DNA from: JADJQU01 sp035490315
GTDB lineage: Bacteria; Planctomycetota; UBA1135; GCA-002686595
Length of the DNA: 26,712 bases
Direction of reading: 5' to 3'
Assembly: GCA_035490315.1 (NCBI GenBank)
Contig: DATHET010000184.1
Coordinates: 1-26,712, forward strand
The translations under genes and the position numbers were made by a program. The first letter of the stretch is position 1. Each line of letters starts with the position of its first letter. Below the pieces are notes generated by a model, which had not been told where the DNA came from, searched no databases, and saw only the letters and a program-made list of their open reading frames with translations. Shown piece after piece: positions 15,606 through 24,905 of the stretch.

Positions 15606-18600
15606 TCAACGCGCCTGGGTCGCGACCTCGTCGGGCCGCTTCAGCTGCGCGTGGTAGCTCTGCAAGCTGGCCACCTTGTATTCGCCGCGGTGCATCGCCG
15701 ACAGGGCGCTGACCACCGCGCGCATCCCGTGCAGCATGGTGATGCACGGAATGCCGAGCTGCACCGCCGAGGCGCGGATCTTGGAATCGTCGACGCGCTG
15801 CTGCTTGCCCAGCGGCGTGTTCAAGACCAGGTCGATCTCGCGGTTCTTGATCCGGTCGACGATGTGAGGGCGGCCTTCGTGGACCTTGTTGGCGCGCTCG
15901 ACCGGGATGCCGGCGGCTTTGAGCGCGCGCCAGGTGCCTTCGGTCGCGATCAGGTCGTAGCCCAGTCGCGCGAGCTCGCGCGCTTCGGGAACGATCGAGC
16001 GCTTGTCGACGTTCTTGACCGACAGGAAGATCCTTCCGCGGCGCGGCAGCTTCATGTTCGCGGCCTCGAAGGCCTTGACGAAGGCGAAGCCCAGATCGGC
16101 GTCGATGCCCATGACCTCGCCAGTCGAGCGCATCTCGGGCCCGAGCAGCACGTCGACGCCGAGGAACTTGCTGAAAGGGAACACCGGCACCTTCACCGAG
16201 AAATAAGGAGGCAGGACTTCCTGGGTGAAGCCCAGCTCCTCGAGAGTCATGCCGGCCATCACCTTGGCCGCGAGCTTGGCCAGGGGCACGCCGATCGCCT
16301 TGGACACGAAGGGCACGGTGCGCGAGGCGCGCGGGTTGACCTCGAGGACGTAGACCTTGTCGCCCTTGACCGCGAACTGCACGTTCATCAAGCCGATGAC
16401 TTCGAGCTCGCGCGCCATAGCCTTGCTCGCCGCCGCGATTTCCTCTTGTATCGCGCGATCGAGGGTGTGCGGCGGCAGGACGCAGGTCGAGTCGCCCGAG
16501 TGCACGCCCGCTTCCTCGATGTGCTCCATCACGCCGCCGATCACCACCGTCTTGCCGTCGCTGATCACGTCGACGTCGACCTCGATCGCCTCCTCGAGGA
16601 ACTTGTCGACCAGGATCGGCCGGTCCGGCGTGGCCTGCACGGCGTTCTGCATGTAGAGCTCGAGCGCCGCGTCGTCGTAGACGATCTCCATCGCGCGGCC
16701 ACCGAGCACGTAGCTCGGGCGCACGATCACGGGATAGCCGATGCGCCGCGCGACCTCGAAAGCCTCGGCGGCGGTCCTGGCCATGCCGCTCTCGGGCTGG
16801 TTGAGCCCGAGTCGTTTCAGGAACTCGGTGAACAGCTTGCGGTCTTCCGCGCGGTCGATCGACGCCACCGAGGTGCCGATCAAGGGCGCGCCGGCTTCGT
16901 GCAGACCCGCGGCGAGGTTGAGCGGAGTCTGGCCGCCGAACTGCACGATGATCCCTTCCGGCTTCGTCGCTTCGACCACCGCCATCACGTCCTCGTGGGT
17001 CAGCGGCTCGAAGAACAGGTGATCCGAGGTGTCGTAGTCGGTGGACACCGTCTCGGGGTTCGAGTTGACCATGATCGACTCCAGGCCCATCTCGCGCGCC
17101 GCGAAGGAGGCGTGGACGCAGCAGTAGTCGAACTCGATTCCCTGTCCGATGCGGTTGGGGCCGCCGCCGAGGATCATGATCCGCCGCGCGCCGACCGCTG
17201 GGGCCTCGGACTCGTCCTCCCAGGTTGAGTAGTAGTACGGGGTAAAGGCCTCGAACTCGCCGGCGCAGGTGTCGACCAGCTTGTAGCTGGGCTCGAGTCC
17301 CCATTCCTTGCGCATCGCTCGCACGTTTTTTTCCGTGAGCCCCGCGGCCAGCGCGATCTGCTTGTCGCTGTAGCCGAGCTTCTTGGCCTGGCTCACGCGC
17401 TCGCGCGTCAGGCGCACGCCGCCGAGCTCGCGCTCGAAGTCGCACAGCTCGCGGATGTTCTCGAGGAACCAGGGATCGATGTTGGTCGCGGAATTGATCT
17501 CGGCCGTGCTCCAGCCCGCCATGTACGCCGAGCGGATCGCCAGGATGCGCAGCTCGTTGGGCACGCGCAGCGTGCGGTTCAAGGCGTCGGAATCCGCGGC
17601 CAGGGCTTCGGCGGGGTTTCGCGGATCGAGGCCCATTCCCGGCCGGCCGGTCTCCAGTCCGCGGATCGCCTTCTGCAGGGCTTCCTTGAACGTCCGCCCG
17701 ATCGCCATCGTCTCGCCGACCGACTTCATCTGCGTGGTCAAGGTCACATCCGCGCCCTTGAACTTCTCGAAGGCGAAGCGCGGGATCTTGACCACCGTGT
17801 AGTCGATCGCGGGCTCGAAGCAGGCCGGCGTCTTGCGCGTGATGTCGTTGTGGATCTCGTCGAGCGTGTAGCCCACCGCCAGCTTCGCCGCGAATTTCGC
17901 GATCGGGAAGCCGGTCGCCTTGGAAGCGAGGGCCGAGCTGCGCGACACGCGCGGGTTCATCTCGATCACGATCACGCGGCCGGTCTTCGGGTCGATCGCG
18001 AACTGCACGTTCGAGCCGCCGCACTCGATCCCGATCTCGCGCATGACCTTGATCGAGGCATTGCGCAGGTTCTGGTACTCGCGGTCGGTCAGCGTCTGGG
18101 CCGGGGCGACCGTGATCGAGTCGCCGGTGTGCACGCCCATCGGATCGAGGTTCTCGATCGAGCAGATGATGACCACGTTGTCGGCGCGGTCGCGCATCAC
18201 CTCCATCTCGAACTCTTTCCAGCCGATCAGGCTCTCCTCGACGAGAACTTCGCTGTTCATCGAGAGCGCGAGCCCGCGGCCGACGATCTCCTCGAATTCG
18301 TCGACGTTGTAGGCGATACCGCCGCCGCTGCCGCCGAGCGTGAAGCCGGGTCGGATCACGCAGGGCAGGCCGATCTGGGCCAGAGCGCGGCGCGCGTCGT
18401 CGAGGTTGTGAGCGACGCCGGAGCGCGCGCACTCGAGGCCACAGGCGGCCATCGCGGTGCGGAACAGGTCGCGGTCCTCGGCCTTGCGGATCACCTCGGC
18501 CCGCGCGCCGATCATTTCCACGCCGAGGCGATCGAGCACGCCGCTGTCGTAGAGGGCCAGCGCCGTGTTCAGCCCCGTCTGCCCGCCCATGGTCGGCAAG

Positions 18601-18857
18601 AGCGCATCCGGCCGCTCGAGCTCCAGGATCTTCGTGACCGCCGCGACCGTGATCGGCTCGATGTACGTCGCATCGGCCGTGTCCGGATCGGTCATGATCG
18701 TCGCCGGATTCGAGTTGACCAGGATCACCCGGTAGCCCTCCTCGCGCAGGGCTTTGCAGGCCTGCGTGCCGGAGTAGTCGAATTCACAGGCCTGGCCGAT
18801 GACGATCGGGCCGCTTCCGATGATGAGGATGGACTTCAGGTCGGTGCGGCGCGGCAT
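15606..18857 (-). CDS. carB: Carbamoyl-phosphate synthase large subunit
   Basis: A complete 1083-residue CarB (E. coli 1073). With the glutaminase subunit CarA it makes carbamoyl phosphate from bicarbonate, ammonia from glutamine, and two ATP, feeding pyrimidine and arginine synthesis. The N-terminal carboxyphosphate ATP-grasp half begins ILIIGSGPIVIGQACEFDYSG and contains VIEMNPRVSRSSALASKATG. An oligomerisation region follows, then the second ATP-grasp half (IMILGGGPNRIGQGIEFDYC and VLEVNPRASRTVPFVSKAIG). The C-terminal MGS-like allosteric domain ends near ITMLHGMRAVVSAL. The ATG at 18857 has a strong GAGGTGA six bases upstream. No carA is in the window. A 140 bp gap separates it from the upstream membrane-protein gene, so it may have its own promoter, though no clear one is visible. 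Confidence 0.98.
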   Translation of the reverse strand: MPRRTDLKSILIIGSGPIVIGQACEFDYSGTQACKALREEGYRVILVNSNPATIMTDPDTADATYIEPITVAAVTKILELERPDALLPTMGGQTGLNTALALYDSGVLDRLGVEMIGARAEVIRKAEDRDLFRTAMAACGLECARSGVAHNLDDARRALAQIGLPCVIRPGFTLGGSGGGIAYNVDEFEEIVGRGLALSMNSEVLVEESLIGWKEFEMEVMRDRADNVVIICSIENLDPMGVHTGDSITVAPAQTLTDREYQNLRNASIKVMREIGIECGGSNVQFAIDPKTGRVIVIEMNPRVSRSSALASKATGFPIAKFAAKLAVGYTLDEIHNDITRKTPACFEPAIDYTVVKIPRFAFEKFKGADVTLTTQMKSVGETMAIGRTFKEALQKAIRGLETGRPGMGLDPRNPAEALAADSDALNRTLRVPNELRILAIRSAYMAGWSTAEINSATNIDPWFLENIRELCDFERELGGVRLTRERVSQAKKLGYSDKQIALAAGLTEKNVRAMRKEWGLEPSYKLVDTCAGEFEAFTPYYYSTWEDESEAPAVGARRIMILGGGPNRIGQGIEFDYCCVHASFAAREMGLESIMVNSNPETVSTDYDTSDHLFFEPLTHEDVMAVVEATKPEGIIVQFGGQTPLNLAAGLHEAGAPLIGTSVASIDRAEDRKLFTEFLKRLGLNQPESGMARTAAEAFEVARRIGYPVIVRPSYVLGGRAMEIVYDDAALELYMQNAVQATPDRPILVDKFLEEAIEVDVDVISDGKTVVIGGVMEHIEEAGVHSGDSTCVLPPHTLDRAIQEEIAAASKAMARELEVIGLMNVQFAVKGDKVYVLEVNPRASRTVPFVSKAIGVPLAKLAAKVMAGMTLEELGFTQEVLPPYFSVKVPVFPFSKFLGVDVLLGPEMRSTGEVMGIDADLGFAFVKAFEAANMKLPRRGRIFLSVKNVDKRSIVPEARELARLGYDLIATEGTWRALKAAGIPVERANKVHEGRPHIVDRIKNREIDLVLNTPLGKQQRVDDSKIRASAVQLGIPCITMLHGMRAVVSALSAMHRGEYKVASLQSYHAQLKRPDEVATQAR

Positions 18858-18863
18858 GGAGGG

Positions 18864-18870
18864 TCACCTC
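18864..18870 (-). promoter_or_regulatory. Shine-Dalgarno sequence of carB
   Basis: On the minus strand GAGGTGA is followed by CCCTCC and then the ATG at 18857, a six-base spacing. It is the clearest ribosome-binding site in the window and fixes the carB start. Most other genes here have weak sites or are translationally coupled. Confidence 0.8.
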
Positions 18871-18997
18871 GTCGGGCGGCTGCGTGGACTCTTGGAACGC
18901 GCCGCTCGGAGGCAAACTGCGGGATTGAAACAAACCCTGCTCGCGCTGTCGACGGCGGAGCCGCCCGGCGCGCGGATCTCGAGCGCGCGCTCGAACC

Positions 18998-20599
18998 TCA
19001 GAGCTGATCCAGGCCGTCGGGGTCGACTTTTTTCGGAGGCGGCGGAGGTTTCTCGAGGTGCAGGGTCGGCGCCAGGAGCACCAGCTCGTGCAGCTCGTTC
19101 TGGAAGGCATACCCCGGTCTCCCGCCCGGCGGATCGCTGACCTTCCAGTCGACGAACACCTTTCCGCCATTGCGAGTCCGCTCGCGCACCGATTCCTGAG
19201 CGGCTTCCCACCAGTCGAGTCGGGCGACGTCGTCGAGCTCGTGGGGGACGCGGAGGTTGACGGTCTTCAGGTGGAAGCGGTGGTGCAGCAGATAATCGTG
19301 TTGCTGATCGCGCGTGAGGACCAGATCGCCCGGGTTGAGCAGATCGGCCGTGTACTCGGTCCAGGCGCGGTTCGGATCGCCGCGGAACATCGTGTAGCGA
19401 AATCCCCAGGTGAGGCCCACTTGGAGGACAATCAATCCAACGATGGCTGTCCAATGCCAGCGCTCTAGGGCGTGGCCGAGGAAGCTCGCGAGACCCAGGA
19501 CGGCCACGGGACCGAGTGCCCAGGCCGCGGTGTCGAGGCTCGGTGTCCCTCCGAGCAGGCGGACCACGATCGGCACGGCGACGAAAGCCGAGATCCAGGC
19601 CGCCGGCGCCGATTCCATGCGCTCGGAAGGCCGGCGCAGAAGCTCGACCAGCCCGAGCACGCCGACGCCGAGCGCCGGGGCCAGCACGAGCAACCAGGTC
19701 AGGCTGTCCGGCGCGCCGATGGTTCCCCGACCGAGCAGCGTGGACCCGAATCCGCCCCACACGGCGCTGAATTGCCCATCGTGTCCGATTCCGGCCGTCG
19801 ACGCGAGCAAGGCGGCGAGCACCACGACCGTGAGCAAAGCTTGGACGGCGACCCGCCAGCGTTCGGGCTGCACATTCCCGCGAGTCCCCTCCGCGCTGAT
19901 CAAGCTCCAGACCACGGCGGGCAGGAGCAGCACGAGGCTGGGATCGAGCAGGCACACGCCGAGCCAGACTCCCAGAGGATGGCGCGCGCGCCTGGCATCG
20001 CCCTCGGCCTGCGCGAACTCGAGCAAGGCCTTGAACAGGATCGCGGAGCCGAGCAGGGCCGGTCCCGATGCTCCCGGAAGGGTTCCCGCCAGGAATCCGA
20101 GCGGTGAGATCAGGACGAGCAGCGAGGAGACGATCCCCGCGAGGCGCGGCACGCCCAGGAACATCGCCGTGCGCAAGAGCACCAGGTAGGCCGCTCCCCA
20201 GCAGGCTGACGCGACCAGGTACCAGGCGCGCTCCGCGCCGACCGAAGGCAGCAGCGAGAGCAGATGAGTCAAAGGCTGCAGCAACACGTACATCGAGAAC
20301 CACTCGCCGCGCTCGGTCGACTGGACCAGGGCCGGGCCGGTTCCCAGCAGGCGCGCCATGGGCATCGCCAGAGCGAGGAAGGTGAGGCCGAGCATCAAAG
20401 CCAGGTCCTGCCACATCTCCCTCCGCCGGCCGTCGACCAGCGTCTGTCCGACGAGGTCGCGGACCGCCGCGCGCGGGAAGGCCTCGTTGGTGTCGTGCTC
20501 GTCACCATGGTCGTGACCGAGCCCGCCCGCGGGGAGGGCTGACGCACGAACCGGACTGCCCACGATTCGGGCGGGAGACGGATGATCCTGGGGCGACAC
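18998..20599 (-). CDS. Polytopic membrane protein, possible GT-C/DUF2723-like family
   Basis: A 533-residue integral membrane protein with about nine or ten predicted transmembrane segments (near 66-86, 125-145, 152-172, 178-195, 208-233, 250-268, 299-320, 333-350, 358-376 and 383-401). A soluble C-terminal domain of about 130 residues ends in a Pro-rich tail (EKPPPPPKKVDPDG). The helix pattern QPLTHLLSLLPSVG and SPLGF, plus a post-membrane domain with NPGDLVLTRDQQHDYLL, resemble DUF2723/GT-C lipid-linked glycosyltransferase-like proteins. I cannot see a diagnostic catalytic Asp, so this is only a suggestion. The start is uncertain: GTG 20599 gives a hydrophilic, His-rich leader (GHDHGDEHD at 28-36) with no Shine-Dalgarno, and the methionine at residue 62 would begin just before the first membrane segment. 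It is codirectional with lhr (149 bp upstream) and carB (140 bp downstream). Confidence 0.8.
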   Translation of the reverse strand: MSPQDHPSPARIVGSPVRASALPAGGLGHDHGDEHDTNEAFPRAAVRDLVGQTLVDGRRREMWQDLALMLGLTFLALAMPMARLLGTGPALVQSTERGEWFSMYVLLQPLTHLLSLLPSVGAERAWYLVASACWGAAYLVLLRTAMFLGVPRLAGIVSSLLVLISPLGFLAGTLPGASGPALLGSAILFKALLEFAQAEGDARRARHPLGVWLGVCLLDPSLVLLLPAVVWSLISAEGTRGNVQPERWRVAVQALLTVVVLAALLASTAGIGHDGQFSAVWGGFGSTLLGRGTIGAPDSLTWLLVLAPALGVGVLGLVELLRRPSERMESAPAAWISAFVAVPIVVRLLGGTPSLDTAAWALGPVAVLGLASFLGHALERWHWTAIVGLIVLQVGLTWGFRYTMFRGDPNRAWTEYTADLLNPGDLVLTRDQQHDYLLHHRFHLKTVNLRVPHELDDVARLDWWEAAQESVRERTRNGGKVFVDWKVSDPPGGRPGYAFQNELHELVLLAPTLHLEKPPPPPKKVDPDGLDQL

Positions 20600-20748
20600 G
20601 GCTTGCGGGGGAAAGCGGGGGACCGGCGTGGCCCTTGCGCGTCTAGCCTACCGCGGCCACCGCGATGCGGGTGGATCGAGCGGAGGTCTGGCCGCAGTAC
20701 CCGAGCGATCCGGCAGGAGCCGCGGCCGGTGCAAGCGCGGTTTCAGCT

Positions 20749-23700
20749 CTAGATCGTCGACGACCCCAGCTGCTGCCTGGAAACTCGGATCCCGGGCGTC
20801 AGCACGCCGACCAGGGACAGGGGATCCGCGGCCGACACGGAAATCGGCTCGGAACCCTCGCGCTTGCGGATCCGGCGCAGGAAAGGAACGGCTTCGGGCA
20901 AGGCGAACTGCTCGCCGGCGTAGCCCGCGACGAAGCGTCCGCCGCGGATGTCGCCGCGCAATTCGAGGGCTCGGCAGGCCCTGGCGAGGTCGCGCCAGGG
21001 AATCGGAAGGCGTTCGCGCTCCAGGACGGTGCGGAAGATCACCCCGTAGCGCCGCAGATAAACCCGCGCGGCGAACTCCGCGTCCGGCGCTCCCGCCTGA
21101 CCCTGGCCCTCGCGGCGGAACAGACTCCAGCGGCCCGCGGCCAGGGAAGGCTGCCGCCGCTTCCACGCAGGGCGCATCAGGAAGCGCAGGGCCGCGAAGG
21201 AATCGTTGGTCAGCCGGCCGAAGCCGATCAGCTCCTCGATGCCGCGCTCGACGTCGGAAGGAAGCATCCCGGCGCGCTTCTCGAGCTCGCCGGGGAACAG
21301 CGCCCCGCCTCCCTGGAAGGTGTCGCGAATCGTGCGCGCCGGCCAGGTCAGCGCCGTCTCGTCGGGCAGGCTGGCCATGCCGAGCCAGGTCTCGAGCTCG
21401 TCCCTCGGCAGCAGCGCGATCGGCGTCGAGCGCAGCGCGGAGCGGCCGGCGCCCCACATCCGGCCCCAGGCAACGCCGCCGGAGAGTCCGAGCTGATCGA
21501 GCCATTCCGGCCGGTAGCCGCGCACGCGCGAGGCGAAAATCTTCTTCTCCCAGGCGCCGACCGGAGCTTCGAAGCCCGCGAGCTGGCGCACGACCTCGGC
21601 GACTCCCGCGGGTCCGTCGAGGCGGTATTCGGGATCGACGTGCTGCCAGGCGGCGAGGAACCTGAGGTACTCCGCGGTCGAGACGGCCTCGATCTCCCGG
21701 CGCAGCGCGTCCAGCGTGTAGCGTTGGATCCGCGCGAGAAGGCGCCGATCGCACCAGGCCTGACGGCCTTCGAAGGCGATGCGCATCAGCGCGCCCTCGC
21801 GCTCGAGCTCGAAGAGCAGCGGATCTTCGGAATGGACCGGCCCCAGCGCCTCCATGCGCCCGCGCAGCACGGCTTTCGGGTCGCGCGTCGCCTCGACGGC
21901 GAACCAGCGCTCGCCGTCCAGGACCACGCGATGCTGGGCATGGAGCTCGTCGAGCCAGGCCTGCCACGGCCCCGCCTCGGCTCGCGTCACATACCCCATC
22001 CAGCCCAGGGCCTCGTGCACTTCCTCGGCGTCGCGCGGATCGGGCCAGGCCTCTTCGCGCACCCGCGCCACGGCGAGGGGATCGAGGGCGCCGATCTGAT
22101 CGGCCGAGCGCGCGTCGAGGGTGCGCCGCGAGTGCACGGCCTGGGTGCGCCGCTCTTCCAGGGGCGCGTCGTCGAGGAAGCCGTAGGGGCGCACGGTCAG
22201 GATCGAGCGTGCAAACGCCGAGGGCTCGGGCGTGTCGATCGCGACGCGGCGGATGCGGCCGGCGCGCAGGCCGCGCAGGACTTCGATCAGGCCGTCGAGG
22301 TCCATCGCTTCGTGCAGGCAGTCGTGCAGCGTCTGGCGGACGATCGGATGGTCCATCGGCACTTCGATGTCGCCCGGCGGCAGAGTTTCGCCGCAGCTCG
22401 CCGCGGCCGGGAAGGCCTGGACCAGGTAGTCGTCGGCGCGCATGCGGAAAATCGGCGCGGGCACGCGCTTGGACCCCTGCGAACGCTCGACCACCAGCGA
22501 GCGGGCGACGTTCCAGCGCCAGCGCGCGCCGAAGAAGGGCGAGACCAGCACGGCTTGCGTCAGGAGCTTCTCGACGCTGTCGGGGTGCAGGTAATCGAAG
22601 ACTTCCTCGAGCGGGAAACTGTGCTGCGGCCCGAGCGAGAGGACGATCGCTTCCTCGTTCGAGGCAGCCTGCAGCTCGAAGCCGAACTGGCGGCAGAAGC
22701 GCTTGCGCAGCGCGAGGCCGAGGGCGCGGTTGATCCGGCCACCGAACGGCGAGTGCAGGACGAGCTGCATGCCGCCGCTCTCGTCGAAGAAGCGCTCGAG
22801 GATCATGCAGGTCGGCGTCGGCACGGCGCCGAGCGCGCGCTTGCCTTCGTCGACGTAGAGCTGGATCTGCTCCGCGACTTCGGGAGTCAATCCGCAGTTC
22901 TGCGCGAGCCAATCGCGATCCTGGCCGTGCTCGCGAATCGTGCCGATCTCGGCCGAGAGCTCCTGGGTGCGAGCCGGCGCTTCGCCGAGCCAGAAGGGCA
23001 GCGAAGGCGGCGCCCCTTGGGCATCCGCGACGCGCATCGTCCCGGCCTCGACGCGCAGCACGCGCCACGAGGCATTGCCGAGCTGGAAGACGTCGCCGCC
23101 GTTCGACTCGACCGCGTAGTCCTCGTCGATCGTGCCGACCAGCGTGCCTTCCGGCTCGAGGATCACGCGATACTGCGACGTGTCCGGGATCGCGCCGCCG
23201 GAGGTGTACGCGACCAGCTTCGCCCGCCGCGTCGCGCGCAGCTTGCCGCCCACCGTGTCGCGGTGCAGCAGAGCGCGTCGCCCGTCGGTGTGCAAGGCGA
23301 CGACCGAATCGAACTCGCTGCGCTCGAGACGCCGGTAAGGCCAGGCGCGGCGCAGGCGCTCGAAGAGCTCTGTCTCGTCCCAGGTTTCCTGCACGCAGGA
23401 TGCGACGATCTGCTGAGCGAGGATGTCGAGCGGCGCGGAGGGCTGCGGCGTGCGGTCGAGGATTCCCAGGCGCACCGAGCGCAGGATCGCGGCAGCTTCG
23501 ACCAGCTCGTCCTGCGTCAACGGGAACAGCCGCCCGCGCGGCGTGCGGCCGACGCCGTGGCCCGAGCGGCCGATGCGCTGGATGAAGGTCGCGATCGAGC
23601 GCGTCGAGCCCACCTGGATCGCGAGGTCGACGTCGCCGATGTCGATGCCGAGCTCGAGCGATGCCGTCGCGACGAGACAGCGCAGCTCGCCGCGCTTGAG

Positions 23701-24642
23701 CCGCTGCTCGGCGTCCAGCCGGCGGTCTTTCGAGAGACTGGAGTGATGGCAGGCGACGGCCTCGGCGCCGAGCAGCTTCGAGAGCTCCGCGCCGACGCGC
23801 TCGGACATCTTGCGCGTGCCGACGAACACCAGCGTCGTTCGATGCTCGCGCACGAGGGCCGCGATGCGCGCGTAGATCTCCGACCAGGTCTCGTGAGAGC
23901 AGACAGCCGACAGCGGCGAGGGCGGGATCTCGACCGCGATGTCCATGGGCCGCAGGTGGCCCTCGTCGATCAGCGTGCACTCGCGGCCAGCGCCGACCAG
24001 GAATCGCCCGACGTCCTCCAAGGGCTTCTGCGTCGCGGAAAGTCCGATGCGCTGCAGCGTGCCCGCGAGAGCTTCGAGCCGTTCCAGGGAGAGCGCGAGG
24101 TGCGAGCCGCGCTTGTCGCCGAGCACTGCGTGGATCTCGTCGACGATCACGGTGCGCACGGTGGCGAGCATCGCGCGGCCGCCTTCGCTGGTCAGCAGGA
24201 TGTACAGGCTCTCCGGCGTGGTCACCAGGATGTGAGGCGGGCGCTTCGTCATCGCCGCGCGCTCCTTCGCCGGCGTGTCGCCCGAGCGCACGAAGACGCG
24301 GATCTCGGGAAGCGCGAGATCGCGCGCCCGCAGCTCCTCCAGCGGGCCCTGAAGATTCTTCTGCACGTCGTTGCCCAGGGCCTTGAGCGGCGAGACGTAG
24401 AGCACGCGCGTCTCGTCCGCGAGCTCGGGCCCGCTGCACAGGAGCGCGTCGATCGCCGACAGGAAAGCTGCGAGGGTCTTGCCGGAGCCGGTCGGCGCCG
24501 CGATCAGCGTGTGCGCGCCCGATCGGATCGCCGCCCAGCCGCGTCGCTGCGGCGCGGTCGGCTCGCCCAATCGCTCGGCGAACCAGGAGCGGATCGTCGG
24601 ATGGAAAGCGTCGAGAGCAGTGAGATCCGGTGACTTGGGCAT
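20749..24642 (-). CDS. lhr: Lhr-type ATP-dependent helicase (large helicase-related protein)
   Basis: A 1297-residue superfamily 2 helicase of the Lhr family, a 3'-5' translocase linked to DNA repair. The first RecA lobe has Walker A at 50-56 (PTGSGKT), LYVSPLKALGND, TTPESLYILL and DEIH at 168-171, with the Lhr-typical continuation VLGDKRGSHLALSLERL. The second lobe has SLELGIDIGDVDLAIQ and FIQRIGRSGHGVG. The Lhr-core winged-helix and associated domains follow (GGDVFQLGNASWRVLRVE, HSPFGGRINRALGLALRKRF). A long C-terminal region ends with the conserved GEQFALPEAVPFLRRIR and SAADPLSLVGVLTPG. It is shorter than E. coli Lhr (about 1538) but longer than the Lhr core alone, so it is an Lhr with an extended C-terminus. 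The ATG at 24642 is the first start of the frame. No partner nuclease or ligase gene is adjacent. Confidence 0.96.
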   Translation of the reverse strand: MPKSPDLTALDAFHPTIRSWFAERLGEPTAPQRRGWAAIRSGAHTLIAAPTGSGKTLAAFLSAIDALLCSGPELADETRVLYVSPLKALGNDVQKNLQGPLEELRARDLALPEIRVFVRSGDTPAKERAAMTKRPPHILVTTPESLYILLTSEGGRAMLATVRTVIVDEIHAVLGDKRGSHLALSLERLEALAGTLQRIGLSATQKPLEDVGRFLVGAGRECTLIDEGHLRPMDIAVEIPPSPLSAVCSHETWSEIYARIAALVREHRTTLVFVGTRKMSERVGAELSKLLGAEAVACHHSSLSKDRRLDAEQRLKRGELRCLVATASLELGIDIGDVDLAIQVGSTRSIATFIQRIGRSGHGVGRTPRGRLFPLTQDELVEAAAILRSVRLGILDRTPQPSAPLDILAQQIVASCVQETWDETELFERLRRAWPYRRLERSEFDSVVALHTDGRRALLHRDTVGGKLRATRRAKLVAYTSGGAIPDTSQYRVILEPEGTLVGTIDEDYAVESNGGDVFQLGNASWRVLRVEAGTMRVADAQGAPPSLPFWLGEAPARTQELSAEIGTIREHGQDRDWLAQNCGLTPEVAEQIQLYVDEGKRALGAVPTPTCMILERFFDESGGMQLVLHSPFGGRINRALGLALRKRFCRQFGFELQAASNEEAIVLSLGPQHSFPLEEVFDYLHPDSVEKLLTQAVLVSPFFGARWRWNVARSLVVERSQGSKRVPAPIFRMRADDYLVQAFPAAASCGETLPPGDIEVPMDHPIVRQTLHDCLHEAMDLDGLIEVLRGLRAGRIRRVAIDTPEPSAFARSILTVRPYGFLDDAPLEERRTQAVHSRRTLDARSADQIGALDPLAVARVREEAWPDPRDAEEVHEALGWMGYVTRAEAGPWQAWLDELHAQHRVVLDGERWFAVEATRDPKAVLRGRMEALGPVHSEDPLLFELEREGALMRIAFEGRQAWCDRRLLARIQRYTLDALRREIEAVSTAEYLRFLAAWQHVDPEYRLDGPAGVAEVVRQLAGFEAPVGAWEKKIFASRVRGYRPEWLDQLGLSGGVAWGRMWGAGRSALRSTPIALLPRDELETWLGMASLPDETALTWPARTIRDTFQGGGALFPGELEKRAGMLPSDVERGIEELIGFGRLTNDSFAALRFLMRPAWKRRQPSLAAGRWSLFRREGQGQAGAPDAEFAARVYLRRYGVIFRTVLERERLPIPWRDLARACRALELRGDIRGGRFVAGYAGEQFALPEAVPFLRRIRKREGSEPISVSAADPLSLVGVLTPGIRVSRQQLGSSTI

Positions 24643-24905
24643 GGCGCTTCGCGAGGCTCGAGTGTCTTCACAGCGGGTCGCAACAACCCGATTCTAGCAA
24701 GGAGACTCGCGGATTCTCGGTCAGGTCCAGGGGTGTAACCCGCCGCTCCATGCAAGCCGTGGGGAAGGGGAACCTGTAGTGCAAAACGCCGGCCCGAAAA
24801 GCCTGACAGTCGATGCCGGTTCCGTCACGGCGACGGAATTCACGTGAGCCGAGCTCGACGCGATCGCACCATCGTGAACATTCCGTTCCCGACCGAGCAG
24901 CCGAC
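24643..24905. other. Divergent intergenic region between lhr and the DUF488 gene
   Basis: A 263 bp non-coding region from which lhr (left) and the DUF488 gene (right) diverge, so both promoters should lie here. On the minus strand TAGAAT at 24691-24696 is a possible -10 element for lhr, without a good -35. A small inverted repeat CGGGT/ACCCG at 24674-24690 lies just downstream of it and would fall in the lhr leader. A TCACGTGA palindrome at 24839-24846 sits upstream of the DUF488 start. None is strong enough to be named as an operator. No tRNA or small RNA is recognisable. Confidence 0.35.

Noticed and set aside
15571..18432. Open frame of 953 codons overlapping carB in another frame
   Set aside because: Low-complexity Arg/Ala-rich translation; the carB frame carries all conserved motifs. 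The same applies to the long frames opposite lhr.
18979..18994. Perfect 16 bp palindrome TCGAGCGCGCGCTCGA just after the membrane-protein stop, as terminator or carB operator
   Set aside because: It is not followed by a T-run on either strand, and about one such palindrome is expected by chance at this base composition. Kept only as an observation.
24670..24720. Inverted repeat and surrounding sequence near lhr as a possible tRNA or small RNA
   Set aside because: No cloverleaf, no GGTTCGAATCC-type T arm and only a 5 bp stem; it is more likely plain promoter/leader DNA.
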